Shown one piece after another: positions 53,265 to 62,028 of a DNA stretch of 64,000 nt. How positions within the stretch are numbered: position 1 is the first letter of the stretch; every line of letters starts with the position of its first letter. Under the pieces are notes generated by a model, which was given only the letters and a program-made list of their open reading frames with translations, made no database searches and was not told the origin of the DNA. Source of the stretch: Streptococcus australis (lineage in GTDB: Bacteria; Bacillota; Bacilli; Lactobacillales; Streptococcaceae); NCBI RefSeq assembly GCF_015553625.1, contig NZ_JADNGY010000002.1, positions 108,700 through 172,699 of the forward strand. The letters run 5' to 3'. The position numbers and the translations under genes were made by a program.

Positions 53265-53828
53265 TTATTTCCTTTCTGGTTTTACCGCTGAAACAATAAT
53301 CGTTGGGTTTTGCTGTTTGAAATAATGCCCTTTTCCTAAGGCAGACCATCTGCTCGCTTGGATGGATACGACGTCTAAGTCTTGCCATTCCAGCTCTTCA
53401 GCAAGTTGAATTGCTTCCATTGCATTTTCCAAGAGGATAAAGTTTAAAACAAAGCGGCCACCTGGAACTAACAGATCTTCACACCACTCAAAGATTTCTG
53501 CCATGTTACCACCGGTTCCACCGACAAAAATAGCATCAAATTGGCCTTCAAGCTCAACAGGAGCTTTGCCCTTTATCAGAGTAATATTCTGACACCCAAA
53601 GTATTCAATATTCTCCTGTGTCAAGGCAACAGCGTCCTCATTTTGTTCAATGGCAACGACTTCCAAATTTGGAAAGGAAACGGCTGCTTGAATCGTTACA
53701 CTGCCCGTACCAGAGCCAACATCCAACATTCTCTTAGCCTTATGTAAGTCTAATTTATCAATACTGATTGCTCTGACTTCTTCTTTGGTCATGGGAACCT
53801 TTGCTCTAATAAATGCCGAATCCTTCAT
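53265..53828 (-). CDS. cbiT: cobalt-precorrin-6B C15-methyltransferase (decarboxylating)
   Basis: The 187-residue Rossmann-type methyltransferase has [16 protein letters not shown] as SAM site, [11 protein letters not shown] and [10 protein letters not shown]. It methylates C15 and decarboxylates the C12 acetate. The gene overlaps cbiE by 23 nt. CbiT and CbiE are separate here, unlike the fused CobL of aerobes. Confidence 0.93.
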   Translation of the reverse strand: MKDSAFIRAKVPMTKEEVRAISIDKLDLHKAKRMLDVGSGTGSVTIQAAVSFPNLEVVAIEQNEDAVALTQENIEYFGCQNITLIKGKAPVELEGQFDAIFVGGTGGNMAEIFEWCEDLLVPGGRFVLNFILLENAMEAIQLAEELEWQDLDVVSIQASRWSALGKGHYFKQQNPTIIVSAVKPERK

Positions 53829-54432
53829 TTAGTATTACCACCACATTCATTTCATATTGACGATCGATTACTTGATCTTCTGCTAAAATTTCAATTTTTT
53901 CATCTTCATAGCTAAGATTTTCACCAATGACTAAGACTTTTTTCAATCCCCGTTTCATCGCTTCTTGGGCTATTTCATAGGGACCAATTTTCTTATCCGT
54001 CACCATAAATACCTTGGGTAGAGAAAGCAAGAAATCAAAATCAGGAATTTTTGCATGACTACTTGTTAAGTAGGCATCATTCATAGGGAGAAAGACTTTG
54101 CTTGCGAGGTACTGGAAGGAAGAAATTCCTGGTTGAACCACCACGCGCCCTTTAAATTTCTCAGACAACCATTTTCCCAAACCATAGATCAGGGGATCGC
54201 CTGATGCTAGATAGAGGATGGTTGAATCTTCTGGATAAGACTCTATTAGTTGAGCTAACTCAGCCAGTTTCTTTGGTGGTACAATCCCTTTTTCTTGATA
54301 GGCAGCTGGAAGGATTTCTAAATGTCGCTCACTTCCAAGAATATAATCTGCCTTCTTATATATTTCTTCACTTCCTAAAAGTCCATAGGAAGGGGCTCCT
54401 GGCCCTATTCCAATTACATAGATCACGTCCAT
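53806..54432 (-). CDS. cbiE: cobalt-precorrin-7 C5-methyltransferase
   Basis: The 208-residue methyltransferase has an N-terminal IYVIGIGPGAPSYGLLG and LASGDPLIYGLGKWL. It partners CbiT in the C5/C15 methylations. It overlaps both cbiD and cbiT. Confidence 0.93.
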   Translation of the reverse strand: MDVIYVIGIGPGAPSYGLLGSEEIYKKADYILGSERHLEILPAAYQEKGIVPPKKLAELAQLIESYPEDSTILYLASGDPLIYGLGKWLSEKFKGRVVVQPGISSFQYLASKVFLPMNDAYLTSSHAKIPDFDFLLSLPKVFMVTDKKIGPYEIAQEAMKRGLKKVLVIGENLSYEDEKIEILAEDQVIDRQYEMNVVVILNEGFGIY

Positions 54433-55547
54433 TCCTCCGCTATTTCTTCTAATGTTTGAGTTGAAGCTAGATAGCCAGCTTCTGTCCCAAAGGTTACTAC
54501 ATCAATACTGACTTCCGGCTTCCGATTTCGCAGCAACCGCTCCGATCGGAATTTCATCTTGTCCACTAGCACTTGATAAACTTCTTCGTAGTGATACTCC
54601 TCAATTAAAGTTCCCGCTGCATCTGTTGTAATGCACTGATCCACTTTCTCAAGAAGTTCAACTGGAGCACCCAACAAGGCGAGATTGGCCATAATGATTT
54701 CCATTCGCGCATCTGAGTCTTTACTATGAGTTGAGAAAATCCCACCAGCCACCTTGACAAATTTACCCATATGACCAACCATCAGGACCCGAGTAAAGCC
54801 GATCCGCTGGACTTCTTTTAGGACATGACCAACAAAGTTACTCATATTCACAATTCGATGAGGTGGAATCCCCAGCACATTGGTCGCAAAGTCCTCGCCG
54901 TAATTTCCGGGAGCTAACACAACCGATCGATAGCCTTGATTGTACAGCATGGTTAATTCAATCGTAATGGACGCCTTCCAACTCTCTTCTGACATGGGAT
55001 TAACAATTCCTGTCGTCCCCAAAATGGAGATCCCTCCTACAATTCCTAAGCGTGAATTATAGGTCAACTTGGCTGTTTCTTCTCCACCCGGTACCGAAAT
55101 TATAATTTTTGCACCGCAGTTTGGACCAAGTAATTGTCGGGCTGTTTTTTCAATCATCGCCCGAGGAGTTGGGTTGATCGCTGCCATTCCAACATCACAT
55201 TTCAGTCCTTTTTGTGTGACGCGCCCCACACCTTCTCCTCCATCGATCTCAATGTCGTTTGAATCCGGCAAGAGAGTCACTGTCGAATAAATCAGGAGTC
55301 CGTGCGTCGCATCTGCATCATCACCACCATCCTTTTCGACAGCGGCACTGGCAGTAAGTTCACCAAAAGAAGGATCTTTGATATCCATTGTTACTTCGAC
55401 ACCATTCGCCGTAGAAACTGTAACTTTTTCTTCGATATCTTGATTCAAAATCATACTAATCGCTGCAGCTGTCGCAGCGGTCGCACAGGTTCCAGTAGTG
55501 AAACCTTTTCTTAGTTTTTTTCCATTGACATATGCGTAATGATCCAT
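54423..55547 (-). CDS. cbiD: cobalt-precorrin-5B C1-methyltransferase
   Basis: The 374-residue enzyme begins with RKGFTTGTCATAATAAA, followed by GGDDADATHG and GEGVGRVTQKGL, family hallmarks. It methylates C1 in the anaerobic route and is not related to the other methyltransferases. It lies 22 bp after the second cbiC. Confidence 0.96.
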   Translation of the reverse strand: MDHYAYVNGKKLRKGFTTGTCATAATAAAISMILNQDIEEKVTVSTANGVEVTMDIKDPSFGELTASAAVEKDGGDDADATHGLLIYSTVTLLPDSNDIEIDGGEGVGRVTQKGLKCDVGMAAINPTPRAMIEKTARQLLGPNCGAKIIISVPGGEETAKLTYNSRLGIVGGISILGTTGIVNPMSEESWKASITIELTMLYNQGYRSVVLAPGNYGEDFATNVLGIPPHRIVNMSNFVGHVLKEVQRIGFTRVLMVGHMGKFVKVAGGIFSTHSKDSDARMEIIMANLALLGAPVELLEKVDQCITTDAAGTLIEEYHYEEVYQVLVDKMKFRSERLLRNRKPEVSIDVVTFGTEAGYLASTQTLEEIAEEWT

Positions 55548-55569
55548 ATAGTTCCATTTCCTTCACTAC

Positions 55570-56247
55570 TTAATTATTTGGGACTACGAAGCGTTGGTAA
55601 TCATCCATTTCTTGTTTGTACTGGTACAGAATAGCATTTACTACTGCTGCTGCAATCGTACTTCCACCCTTACTTCCCAATGCAACAATAGAAGGAATTG
55701 GGCTTTCATGGAGTTTTTGTTTTGATTCAGCCGCACCGACAAAGCCAACCGGAACACCAATAACAGCATCAGGGACTAATGTTCCTTCTTCTACCATATC
55801 CAAGACTTTAAAGATAGAAGTTGGGGCGTTTCCGAATACAAACAACTTAGGACCCAACTCATTGGCCGCATGTTCTACCGCTGCCATAGAACGAGTGATC
55901 CCTTTTGCCTTAGCTTCTTCAAAGATTGCTGGTTCATTGACCAAGCATCTGTAGGCCACCCCTAGTTCATCCAAGATTCTTTTATTAAATCCACCTAGAA
56001 CCATGGTCGTATCTGTAAAAATGGTCCCCTTATTTTTGATAACATCCAAAATATGGTCGATGGCATCATTTGAAAATTTGATATTGTAGAGGTAATCGAA
56101 ATCCGCACTCGCAAAAACAACGCGTTTCCAAACCGCTTCATGAAATGGATTATCAAAAACAATATCTGGGTGTTCTTGATCAATAATTTCTTGAATCTTT
56201 TTAAAACTAGCTTCTTCAATCTGATTTGATACTTTTATATAGTTCAT
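55570..56247 (-). CDS. CbiC paralogue lacking the catalytic histidine
   Basis: The 225-residue protein belongs to the precorrin-8X methylmutase family and is closely related to its upstream neighbour over the whole length (FGNAPTSIFKVLDM, IIGVPVGF-like IGVPVGFVGAAESK, KGGSTIAAAVVNAILYQ). The conserved His of the family, found in I-H-T/S-T, is replaced by Phe45 in VVFASADFDY. ATG 56247 was chosen, 7 bp after the neighbour's stop. It may be a regulatory partner, a carrier of cobyrinate, or a decayed duplicate. It is intact as an ORF. Confidence 0.85.
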   Translation of the reverse strand: MNYIKVSNQIEEASFKKIQEIIDQEHPDIVFDNPFHEAVWKRVVFASADFDYLYNIKFSNDAIDHILDVIKNKGTIFTDTTMVLGGFNKRILDELGVAYRCLVNEPAIFEEAKAKGITRSMAAVEHAANELGPKLFVFGNAPTSIFKVLDMVEEGTLVPDAVIGVPVGFVGAAESKQKLHESPIPSIVALGSKGGSTIAAAVVNAILYQYKQEMDDYQRFVVPNN

Positions 56248-56254
56248 AAATACC

Positions 56255-56947
56255 CTATCCTTTTTTATCATTTAAAGCTGTTGAATAACGAACATAGTCT
56301 TCTGTTACGATTGTTTGCATTTGATAGATAATCGCATTAATAATGGCCACGACAAGGGTGCTTCCCCCTTTACGTCCTTCATTGACCATGGCAGGCAAGT
56401 CGGTCTCTAATAAAGCTTCCTTAGACTCTATGACATTAATAAATCCAACAGGTACACCGATAATCGCATCTACCTCAACTTTTTTCTCTTTGATCAAATC
56501 AAGGAGATGGAACAAAGCAGTCGGAGCTCCACCAAAAGCAAATACTTTAGGTCCTTCGATCTCTGTTGCTTTTTCAACAGCAGCCATTGCTCGAGTAATG
56601 TTTTTTTCCTTAGCAAGTTGGATGACATCTTCATCATTAATGAGGCAACGGTAGGAAACACCCATTTGGTCCAATACGCGTTTATTGATCCCATTTAAAG
56701 AAATGCTGGAATCAACAATGATGGTCCCTTTATTCTGAATCACGTCAACAATTCGCTCATTGACATGATTGATAAATTTCATGGTATAGAGATAGTCAAA
56801 ATCACCTGTGGTATGAATGGCGCGTTTAATAATAGCCTCTTCCATGTCTTCATGAAATTCATAGCCAGGATGATCCTGATCGATCACCGATTGAATGATC
56901 TGAAAACTTTTTTCCTCAATTGAGGAAGGGTTTTTAATATAGGACAT
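56255..56947 (-). CDS. cbiC: cobalt-precorrin-8 methylmutase
   Basis: The 230-residue enzyme moves the methyl group from C11 to C12 to form cobyrinate. The catalytic His45 is in AIHTTGDFDY. Other family stretches are MGVSYRCLINDE, FGGAPTALFHLL and GVPVGFINVIESK. It is the copy expected to be active. It lies 13 bp after cbiB and immediately before the His-less copy. Confidence 0.93.
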   Translation of the reverse strand: MSYIKNPSSIEEKSFQIIQSVIDQDHPGYEFHEDMEEAIIKRAIHTTGDFDYLYTMKFINHVNERIVDVIQNKGTIIVDSSISLNGINKRVLDQMGVSYRCLINDEDVIQLAKEKNITRAMAAVEKATEIEGPKVFAFGGAPTALFHLLDLIKEKKVEVDAIIGVPVGFINVIESKEALLETDLPAMVNEGRKGGSTLVVAIINAIIYQMQTIVTEDYVRYSTALNDKKG

Positions 56948-56960
56948 ACATACTCCTCTT

Positions 56961-57908
56961 TTAATAAATTACAAGAATAAAATAAATAATTGACAAAACG
57001 AAAGTTGAAACTGTCGTCGTCATATAAAGCATAGAAATGGAGGTTAAAATATCCTCTGCTTCTACATTTCTAACTGGGTCTCCAATGGTTGGTTTGGAAA
57101 TCAACTCGCCATGATAAACATGAGCTCCCCCTAGTTGAATCCCTAAGGCGCCTGCAACAACCGATTCAGGGAAAGCACTATTTGGACTTGCATGTTGGTA
57201 GCGATCTCTCCAGCCAATTTTTAAGGCATTCCTGAAATCCAATTGCAAAATTCTAGCACTGGCTAACATAAAGAACCAGGTTAAACGAGCAGGGATGAGA
57301 TTGACCAAATCATCCATCTTAGCTGAAACAAAGCCAATCTTACGATATTTAGCTGTTTTATAGCCCACCATTGAATCTAGCGTATTAATAGCCTTGTAGC
57401 CCATTGCTAAAACTGGTCCACCAAGAAATAGGCATAATAAGGGACCGATTACGCCATCACTAGCATTTTCTGCTACCGTTTCGATGGTCGCATTACAAAT
57501 TTCAGGAATGGAAAGATGATTTGTTTCTCTCCCCACAATCATGCCAACCTGATATCTAGCCTGTTCAATGGAACCAGACTGAACCGCTTTGTAGACCTTA
57601 AGAGCTTCAAAAGCAAGAGAACGAGTTGCCAAACAAGTGTAAGCCAGATAAATCCAAGCGATCCAATAGAGAATAGGGTGAAGTTGACTAGCGCCCCACA
57701 AAATTCCATAAGTAATGGAAACTGTTAAAGTAACCGTGGAGAACCACAGAAGGATTCCAAACAGAAAAGGAAATTTTGATTTTAGGTTCTCTAGTTTCAA
57801 ACAAGCATAAATAAAATTTCCAATCAGCTTAACGGGGTGGGGCCAAGAATAAGGATCTCCAATTAACCAATCCAGAAGGAGAGCGATAAAAATTGCAATA
57901 ACTATCAT
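56961..57908 (-). CDS. cbiB: adenosylcobinamide-phosphate synthase
   Basis: The 315-residue membrane protein has about five helices and attaches the aminopropanol arm to cobyric acid. Motifs are LLDWLIGDPYSWPHPVKLIG at the N-terminus, ASDGVIGPLLCLFLGG, and HASPNSAFPESVVAGALG. It overlaps cbiA by 4 nt. The aminopropanol-phosphate donor enzyme CobD was not found in the window. Confidence 0.95.
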   Translation of the reverse strand: MIVIAIFIALLLDWLIGDPYSWPHPVKLIGNFIYACLKLENLKSKFPFLFGILLWFSTVTLTVSITYGILWGASQLHPILYWIAWIYLAYTCLATRSLAFEALKVYKAVQSGSIEQARYQVGMIVGRETNHLSIPEICNATIETVAENASDGVIGPLLCLFLGGPVLAMGYKAINTLDSMVGYKTAKYRKIGFVSAKMDDLVNLIPARLTWFFMLASARILQLDFRNALKIGWRDRYQHASPNSAFPESVVAGALGIQLGGAHVYHGELISKPTIGDPVRNVEAEDILTSISMLYMTTTVSTFVLSIIYFILVIY

Positions 57909-59266
57909 TTCTTAGACTCCAAGATATAATCAAGCCAATTCATAAGGAGTTGTTCCTTTTGATAAAAGTGAACATGGAGGTAACTTGCAAAAGTTTTCCC
58001 TTTCTGGTAGCCCCCAGTCCAATTGGAAACCACTTCTCCGTCTCTTTCTTTTCTAAGGTTTAAAACTGTTTTTTCAGAAGTATTGAAGATGGAATGATGG
58101 AACTCATGACCTCGAACTTCCGTACCAGACGGACCAAATAAAGAATTTTCGTTGGTGGTTGCAAAACAGTAACCAAACCGTTTTAGACCATTAGTCATCA
58201 CACTCGTGCCATCAAATATCCCAACCATTTCATAAGAATGATCTTCGATCTCAAGATTTTTTCCAAGATACATCAAGCCTCCACATTCAGCATAAATGGG
58301 GATTCCTTTTTGATGAGCTTCTAGAACGGATTCTCTAAAGGAGCGATTATCAGATAATTCTTTTGCAAACAACTCCGGATATCCCCCACCAAAATAATAG
58401 GCATCAGCTTCCGGTAACCGTTCATCTTTTAAGGGACTAAATGGAATGAGCTCGACATTAGCACTTCTTAACAAATCCAGATTGTCTTCGTAATAAAAAT
58501 GAAAGGCGTCATCCAGTGCATAAGCAATGGTTAACGGGGTAGAATTCTCAAGTTTGAATGGAGAAGAAAGTTCAATTGACTCTCTATCAACCTTCTCCAA
58601 TAGACGCTCAAACTGAATGGTTTTTTTAGCCTGCTCTCCAAGAATAGCAAACTTTTCTTCAAGATCATCCATCTCCACATCCGGAATCAATCCCAAATGC
58701 CTTGAAGGTAGTTCAACTTGAACATTTTTTGGAAAATAACCCAAGACTTCTATATCAGTGTAGCGCTCAATCGCCCCCTTAATCAGCTGATAATGGGTTT
58801 CCGAAGCCACACGATTGACAATGACACCAACAATATTTACCGCTGGATCAAATGAAGAAAAGCCATGGACAATTGCTGCCGCTGAAGTCGAGGTTGATTT
58901 CCCATCAATAATTAAAACAACAGGTAGATTTAGCTGTTTGGCAACAGAGGCAGAAGAGGCACAATCTTTATCTATTCCTAAACCATCATAGAGTCCCATC
59001 ACCCCTTCTACCACTGCGACATCAGAATTATGATGCCAACGATAATAAGACCAATTCAAGTGATCTGTTTCTGGAATTAAAAAACTATCTAGGTTACGAG
59101 ATGGATTTTTCGTGATACGGCTATGGTAGGAAGTGTCAATATAATCAGGGCCTACTTTGTAAGGTTGAACGATATAACCCATATCTGTTAAAGCTTTCAA
59201 GACAGCCAGTGTAATTGTTGTTTTTCCAACACCACTTGATACACCAGCCAACATAAACTGCTTCAT
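57905..59266 (-). CDS. cbiA: cobyrinate a,c-diamide synthase
   Basis: The 453-residue glutamine-dependent amidotransferase opens the operon. The N-terminal P-loop is GVSSGVGKTTITL, and the glutaminase nucleophile Cys is in YAECGGLMYLG with His in HVHFY near the end. AAAGGAGTG precedes ATG 59266. Its leader holds the terminator and ANTAR-type hairpins described separately. Confidence 0.96.
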   Translation of the reverse strand: MKQFMLAGVSSGVGKTTITLAVLKALTDMGYIVQPYKVGPDYIDTSYHSRITKNPSRNLDSFLIPETDHLNWSYYRWHHNSDVAVVEGVMGLYDGLGIDKDCASSASVAKQLNLPVVLIIDGKSTSTSAAAIVHGFSSFDPAVNIVGVIVNRVASETHYQLIKGAIERYTDIEVLGYFPKNVQVELPSRHLGLIPDVEMDDLEEKFAILGEQAKKTIQFERLLEKVDRESIELSSPFKLENSTPLTIAYALDDAFHFYYEDNLDLLRSANVELIPFSPLKDERLPEADAYYFGGGYPELFAKELSDNRSFRESVLEAHQKGIPIYAECGGLMYLGKNLEIEDHSYEMVGIFDGTSVMTNGLKRFGYCFATTNENSLFGPSGTEVRGHEFHHSIFNTSEKTVLNLRKERDGEVVSNWTGGYQKGKTFASYLHVHFYQKEQLLMNWLDYILESKK

Positions 59267-59292
59267 CTAAACACTCCTTTAATCTCTAAAAA

Positions 59293-59334
59293 AACGGAGC
59301 CAAAAAAAATACGACTATCTTTTGTAGCTCCGTT
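59293..59334 (-). terminator. intrinsic terminator in the cob leader (attenuator)
   Basis: On the minus strand, 59334-59327 (AACGGAGC) pairs with 59300-59293 (GCTCCGTT) and a run of T follows directly. The loop is long and T-rich. It lies only 27 bp before cbiA, inside the leader, so it must be overcome for expression. Confidence 0.85.
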
Positions 59335-59368
59335 GCTTTATTATTTTACTTAACACTTCGTTGTGCTT
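59326..59368 (-). promoter_or_regulatory. dual hexaloop element, probable EutV/ANTAR antiterminator site
   Basis: Hairpin P1 (59368-59352) has a stem GCAC/GTGT and six-base loop AACGAA. Hairpin P2 (59337-59326) has stem AGC/GCT and loop AACGGA. Both loops follow A-A-N-G-R-R, with A at position 1 and G at position 4, the features recognised by ANTAR proteins. P2 covers the 5' half of the terminator stem, so P2 and terminator exclude each other. A 14-nt linker separates P1 and P2. The regulator (EutV or another ANTAR protein) is not encoded in the window. Confidence 0.85.
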
Positions 59369-59399
59369 AACTTGAAATTTATCGAGACAAGTTAATATT

Positions 59400-59428
59400 A
59401 TTTTAATATAAATTATAGTAAATGTCAA
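59400..59428 (-). promoter_or_regulatory. cob operon promoter
   Basis: On the minus strand, TTGACA (59428-59423), a 17-bp spacer and TAAAAT (59405-59400). The predicted start near 59393 leaves a leader of about 125 nt before cbiA, enough for the two hairpins and the terminator. Confidence 0.8.
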
Positions 59429-59449
59429 TAATTTTCGGAAAACGTTCAC

Positions 59450-59477
59450 AAAAAAGGGCATGATAAACATGCTCTTT
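59450..59477 (-). terminator. eut operon terminator
   Basis: AAAGAGCATG (59477-59468) pairs with CATGCCCTTT (59462-59453) with one mismatch, followed by TTTTTTG on the minus strand. It starts 20 bp after the eutQ stop and separates the eut operon from the cob promoter. Confidence 0.8.
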
Positions 59478-59496
59478 CTCCTTTATATGTTTAGTC

Positions 59497-59943
59497 TTAT
59501 CCTTGCCAATCTGCTGGATAAGTCACATAAATAAAGCGCGCTTTATCCTTAACAGAGAACTGAATATCGCTTCCCTTTGGAATAAAGATGATTTCACCCG
59601 GACCAGCACTCATCACTTCATCACCAGAGATAACATCCAAACGACCTTCGATCACATAATCAACTTCATCATAGTCTAAATGCCAAGGGAATGTTGTCTT
59701 GTCCATTGTCATCAATCCTAAGCCAAGTCGAGGACTTTCTTCAAGAGTCAAAAGATCACGTGTATAGACTTGATGTTCAGGATTTCCTGTGTCCAAACGA
59801 TCTTCAGGACGAACATCTAAGCTTGGTAGTGAAATAGAAGCTACACCCGCTTTACTAACACGTTTAGCAGAACCTTTACCTGCCAATTCTTCTAGAAGAA
59901 TTTTGCGAACCAAAGATTCAATATCTGTACGATTATAATCCAT
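59497..59943 (-). CDS. eutQ: EutQ, cupin-fold ethanolamine utilisation protein
   Basis: The 148-residue protein has a helical N-terminus (residues about 1-40) and a C-terminal cupin domain with DEVDYVIEGRLDVISG and GEIIFIPKGSDIQF. EutQ proteins are reported to have acetate kinase activity in Salmonella and to be linked to microcompartments. It is the last gene of the eut operon, 16 bp after eutH. Confidence 0.9.
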   Translation of the reverse strand: MDYNRTDIESLVRKILLEELAGKGSAKRVSKAGVASISLPSLDVRPEDRLDTGNPEHQVYTRDLLTLEESPRLGLGLMTMDKTTFPWHLDYDEVDYVIEGRLDVISGDEVMSAGPGEIIFIPKGSDIQFSVKDKARFIYVTYPADWQG

Positions 59944-59959
59944 TTACCAATACCTCCGA

Positions 59960-61054
59960 TTAGGCTTCTTTCTTAGTCAAGAAGTAGGCAAGTAATAGGG
60001 CAGTAACCCCACCTACAAACTTACCAATCATCATTGGAACAATCATCTTAGGAGCTTGTCCAGCTGTAAATCCTAAGTGGTCCCCGATAACAAATGAAGC
60101 AGATACAGCAAAGGCAATATTTAAGATCTTACCACGTTTGTCCATATCTTTTAACATCTGGAACATAGCAATGTTGTTTGCCAAAGAAGCAACCAAACCA
60201 GCAGCTCCTACTTCGTTCATTCCCAATGATTTACCGATTGCTGAAAGAGGTTTGTTAGCTACTTTAGTAAAGACAGCAACTAAACCAAATGCACCAGCCA
60301 AGGTTACAGCGATTGAACCAACAACGACAAATGCTTCTTGTAGGGTTTCTGCACCTTTTGGATAAAGTTCAAGCAACCATTTATTACCAGTCAAGAGTTG
60401 TGCAGCACCAAATGCCAAACCTAAAGTTGCGATCACAACAATGATTTGACCAAAGATTTCAAAACCTTTAATCATTCCATTTGGAATAAGAAGTAAACCT
60501 AGGAAAATAAGAGCAGAGACGATTACGATAGGGATCAAGTTGATTAACAAAGTACCAAATGATAAACCTGGAACTAGAAGTCCACCAACTAAACATCCGA
60601 CAGGTACGGTTACCAATCCGTACAAGATACCACGGGCTAAGAATGGACGATCTGATTTTTCAATAATCCCTAAAGCAACAGGTATCGTAAACACAATTGT
60701 TGGTCCCATCATAGAACCTAAAACATAGGCTGCAAAATCACCAACAGCTTTATCTTGTGCCAAACTTAAGGCTAAAGGAGCTCCCCCCATATCATTCGCA
60801 ATAAAGGTAGTCGCAAAAATAGAAGGATCCGCACCAACCATTCCATAAAGTGGAACAATTACAGGTTTCAATAAATCTGCAAGCAAAGGAGCTACAACCA
60901 TGATCCCAGCCATTGACAAAGCCAAGGCTCCCATAGCCATAATACCTTCTTCAAACTTTTCACTTAATCCTAGTTTCCCACCGATACATTTATCAACTGC
61001 ACCGACAAGCATAAACAGAACCATAATGTAAATGATAATTTCATTTATACTCAT
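59960..61054 (-). CDS. eutH: EutH, ethanolamine permease
   Basis: The 364-residue membrane protein has about ten helices and EutH-type stretches such as FIANDMGGAPLALSLA, SMMGPTIVFTIPVALG and GDHLGFTAGQAP. It carries ethanolamine into the cell when external levels are low. It sits between eutN and eutQ as in other Firmicutes eut loci. Confidence 0.93.
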   Translation of the reverse strand: MSINEIIIYIMVLFMLVGAVDKCIGGKLGLSEKFEEGIMAMGALALSMAGIMVVAPLLADLLKPVIVPLYGMVGADPSIFATTFIANDMGGAPLALSLAQDKAVGDFAAYVLGSMMGPTIVFTIPVALGIIEKSDRPFLARGILYGLVTVPVGCLVGGLLVPGLSFGTLLINLIPIVIVSALIFLGLLLIPNGMIKGFEIFGQIIVVIATLGLAFGAAQLLTGNKWLLELYPKGAETLQEAFVVVGSIAVTLAGAFGLVAVFTKVANKPLSAIGKSLGMNEVGAAGLVASLANNIAMFQMLKDMDKRGKILNIAFAVSASFVIGDHLGFTAGQAPKMIVPMMIGKFVGGVTALLLAYFLTKKEA

Positions 61055-61070
61055 AAATTAATCCCTACTT

Positions 61071-61349
61071 TCAATAATCATCCAGTTGATACTCAACTTT
61101 ATCAATGATACCTACTATGACCATATCTACTGGGACATCCTGTCTATTCAAACTCACACGAGCTGAACTTCCTGTAGTGACCAACACTTGATCACCTTCA
61201 CCAGCACCAATACAATCAGCAGCAATGACTAAGGCAGGATCTGTTTGATGGTCATCCAGTTGTCGTTCGACCACTAAAAACTTTAATCCATTAAGTTTTT
61301 CATCTTTTCTCGTAGCCCATAGACTTCCTTTCACTTTCCCAACAAACAT
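61071..61349 (-). CDS. eutN: EutN/CcmL-type microcompartment vertex protein
   Basis: The 92-residue shell protein forms pentamers that close the vertices of the microcompartment. It starts MFVGKVKGSLWATRKDEKL, with DCIGAGEGDQVLVTTGSSAR in the middle, both characteristic. It lies 11 bp after the preceding gene. Confidence 0.94.
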   Translation of the reverse strand: MFVGKVKGSLWATRKDEKLNGLKFLVVERQLDDHQTDPALVIAADCIGAGEGDQVLVTTGSSARVSLNRQDVPVDMVIVGIIDKVEYQLDDY

Positions 61350-61360
61350 CTCGCTACTCC

Positions 61361-62002
61361 TTATTCTTCTATTATAATATTGTGACGTTTCAAATAGTCT
61401 TTCGCAAGAGCGGTCACAATCATTCCTTTTTTAATCCGAATCCTATCATGATCAGATAGGTTCATTTCAATTAACTTTTTTTCAGTTAATAAGCCAACCT
61501 TTTCAACAGATTTCGGTTGAGTTTCATTCTTTGTCACATCATTTAAAGGTTTATTGTTTTCTCCACCAGTAGATTCTTCTAGCAATGATAGCAATTCTTC
61601 TTTTTTATAGAATTGAACACCATATCGAAGAAGTTTTTCGTATTGTTCTTGAAGATCTTGAAACAATAAGGCTTTTGAGGTTTGTTTAAACTGATGGAAG
61701 TCAAATGATTCTACTGGAACCAAAACTTTCTTTCCTTTCAACAAACTTTTAATGACAACAGCTTCATCAGCATTTAGCGGACACAAAGAAGCGATTCGCA
61801 TCATTGCATCAAAACCAATTGATTCTACTAGAATGATGTCAGCACTACTTGATTGTTTCACAACTTGATAACCTTCTTTCGTTACGATTTCAGGAATATC
61901 AAATGCTCCGATAACAAATATTGAGGCCTTATGCGTTTCAACCTGTATTTTATCCATTAAACGGTCTGTAATCAAGTCTACGATCTTATCTAGATTCTCC
62001 AT
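61361..62002 (-). CDS. eut-associated protein of unknown function
   Basis: The 213-residue protein belongs to the ethanolamine-utilisation accessory family found between pduL/eutD and eutN in Firmicutes. ATG 62002 follows GGAGG; the frame to 62026 adds residues over that site. A flavoprotein-like alpha/beta part is suggested (VIGAFDIPEIVTKEG, GKKVLVPVESFDF). The C-terminus ends with a short basic helix (TALAKDYLKRHNIIIEE) that may be an assembly signal. Function not known. Confidence 0.75.
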   Translation of the reverse strand: MENLDKIVDLITDRLMDKIQVETHKASIFVIGAFDIPEIVTKEGYQVVKQSSSADIILVESIGFDAMMRIASLCPLNADEAVVIKSLLKGKKVLVPVESFDFHQFKQTSKALLFQDLQEQYEKLLRYGVQFYKKEELLSLLEESTGGENNKPLNDVTKNETQPKSVEKVGLLTEKKLIEMNLSDHDRIRIKKGMIVTALAKDYLKRHNIIIEE

Positions 62003-62028
62003 TTTTGACCTACCTCCAACAACCAATA

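Noticed and set aside
59267..59500. Cobalamin riboswitch upstream of cbiA or in the eut-cob spacer
   Set aside because: No B12-box-like sequence or the long folded aptamer was recognised. The leader is only about 125 nt and is explained by the two hexaloop hairpins and a terminator.
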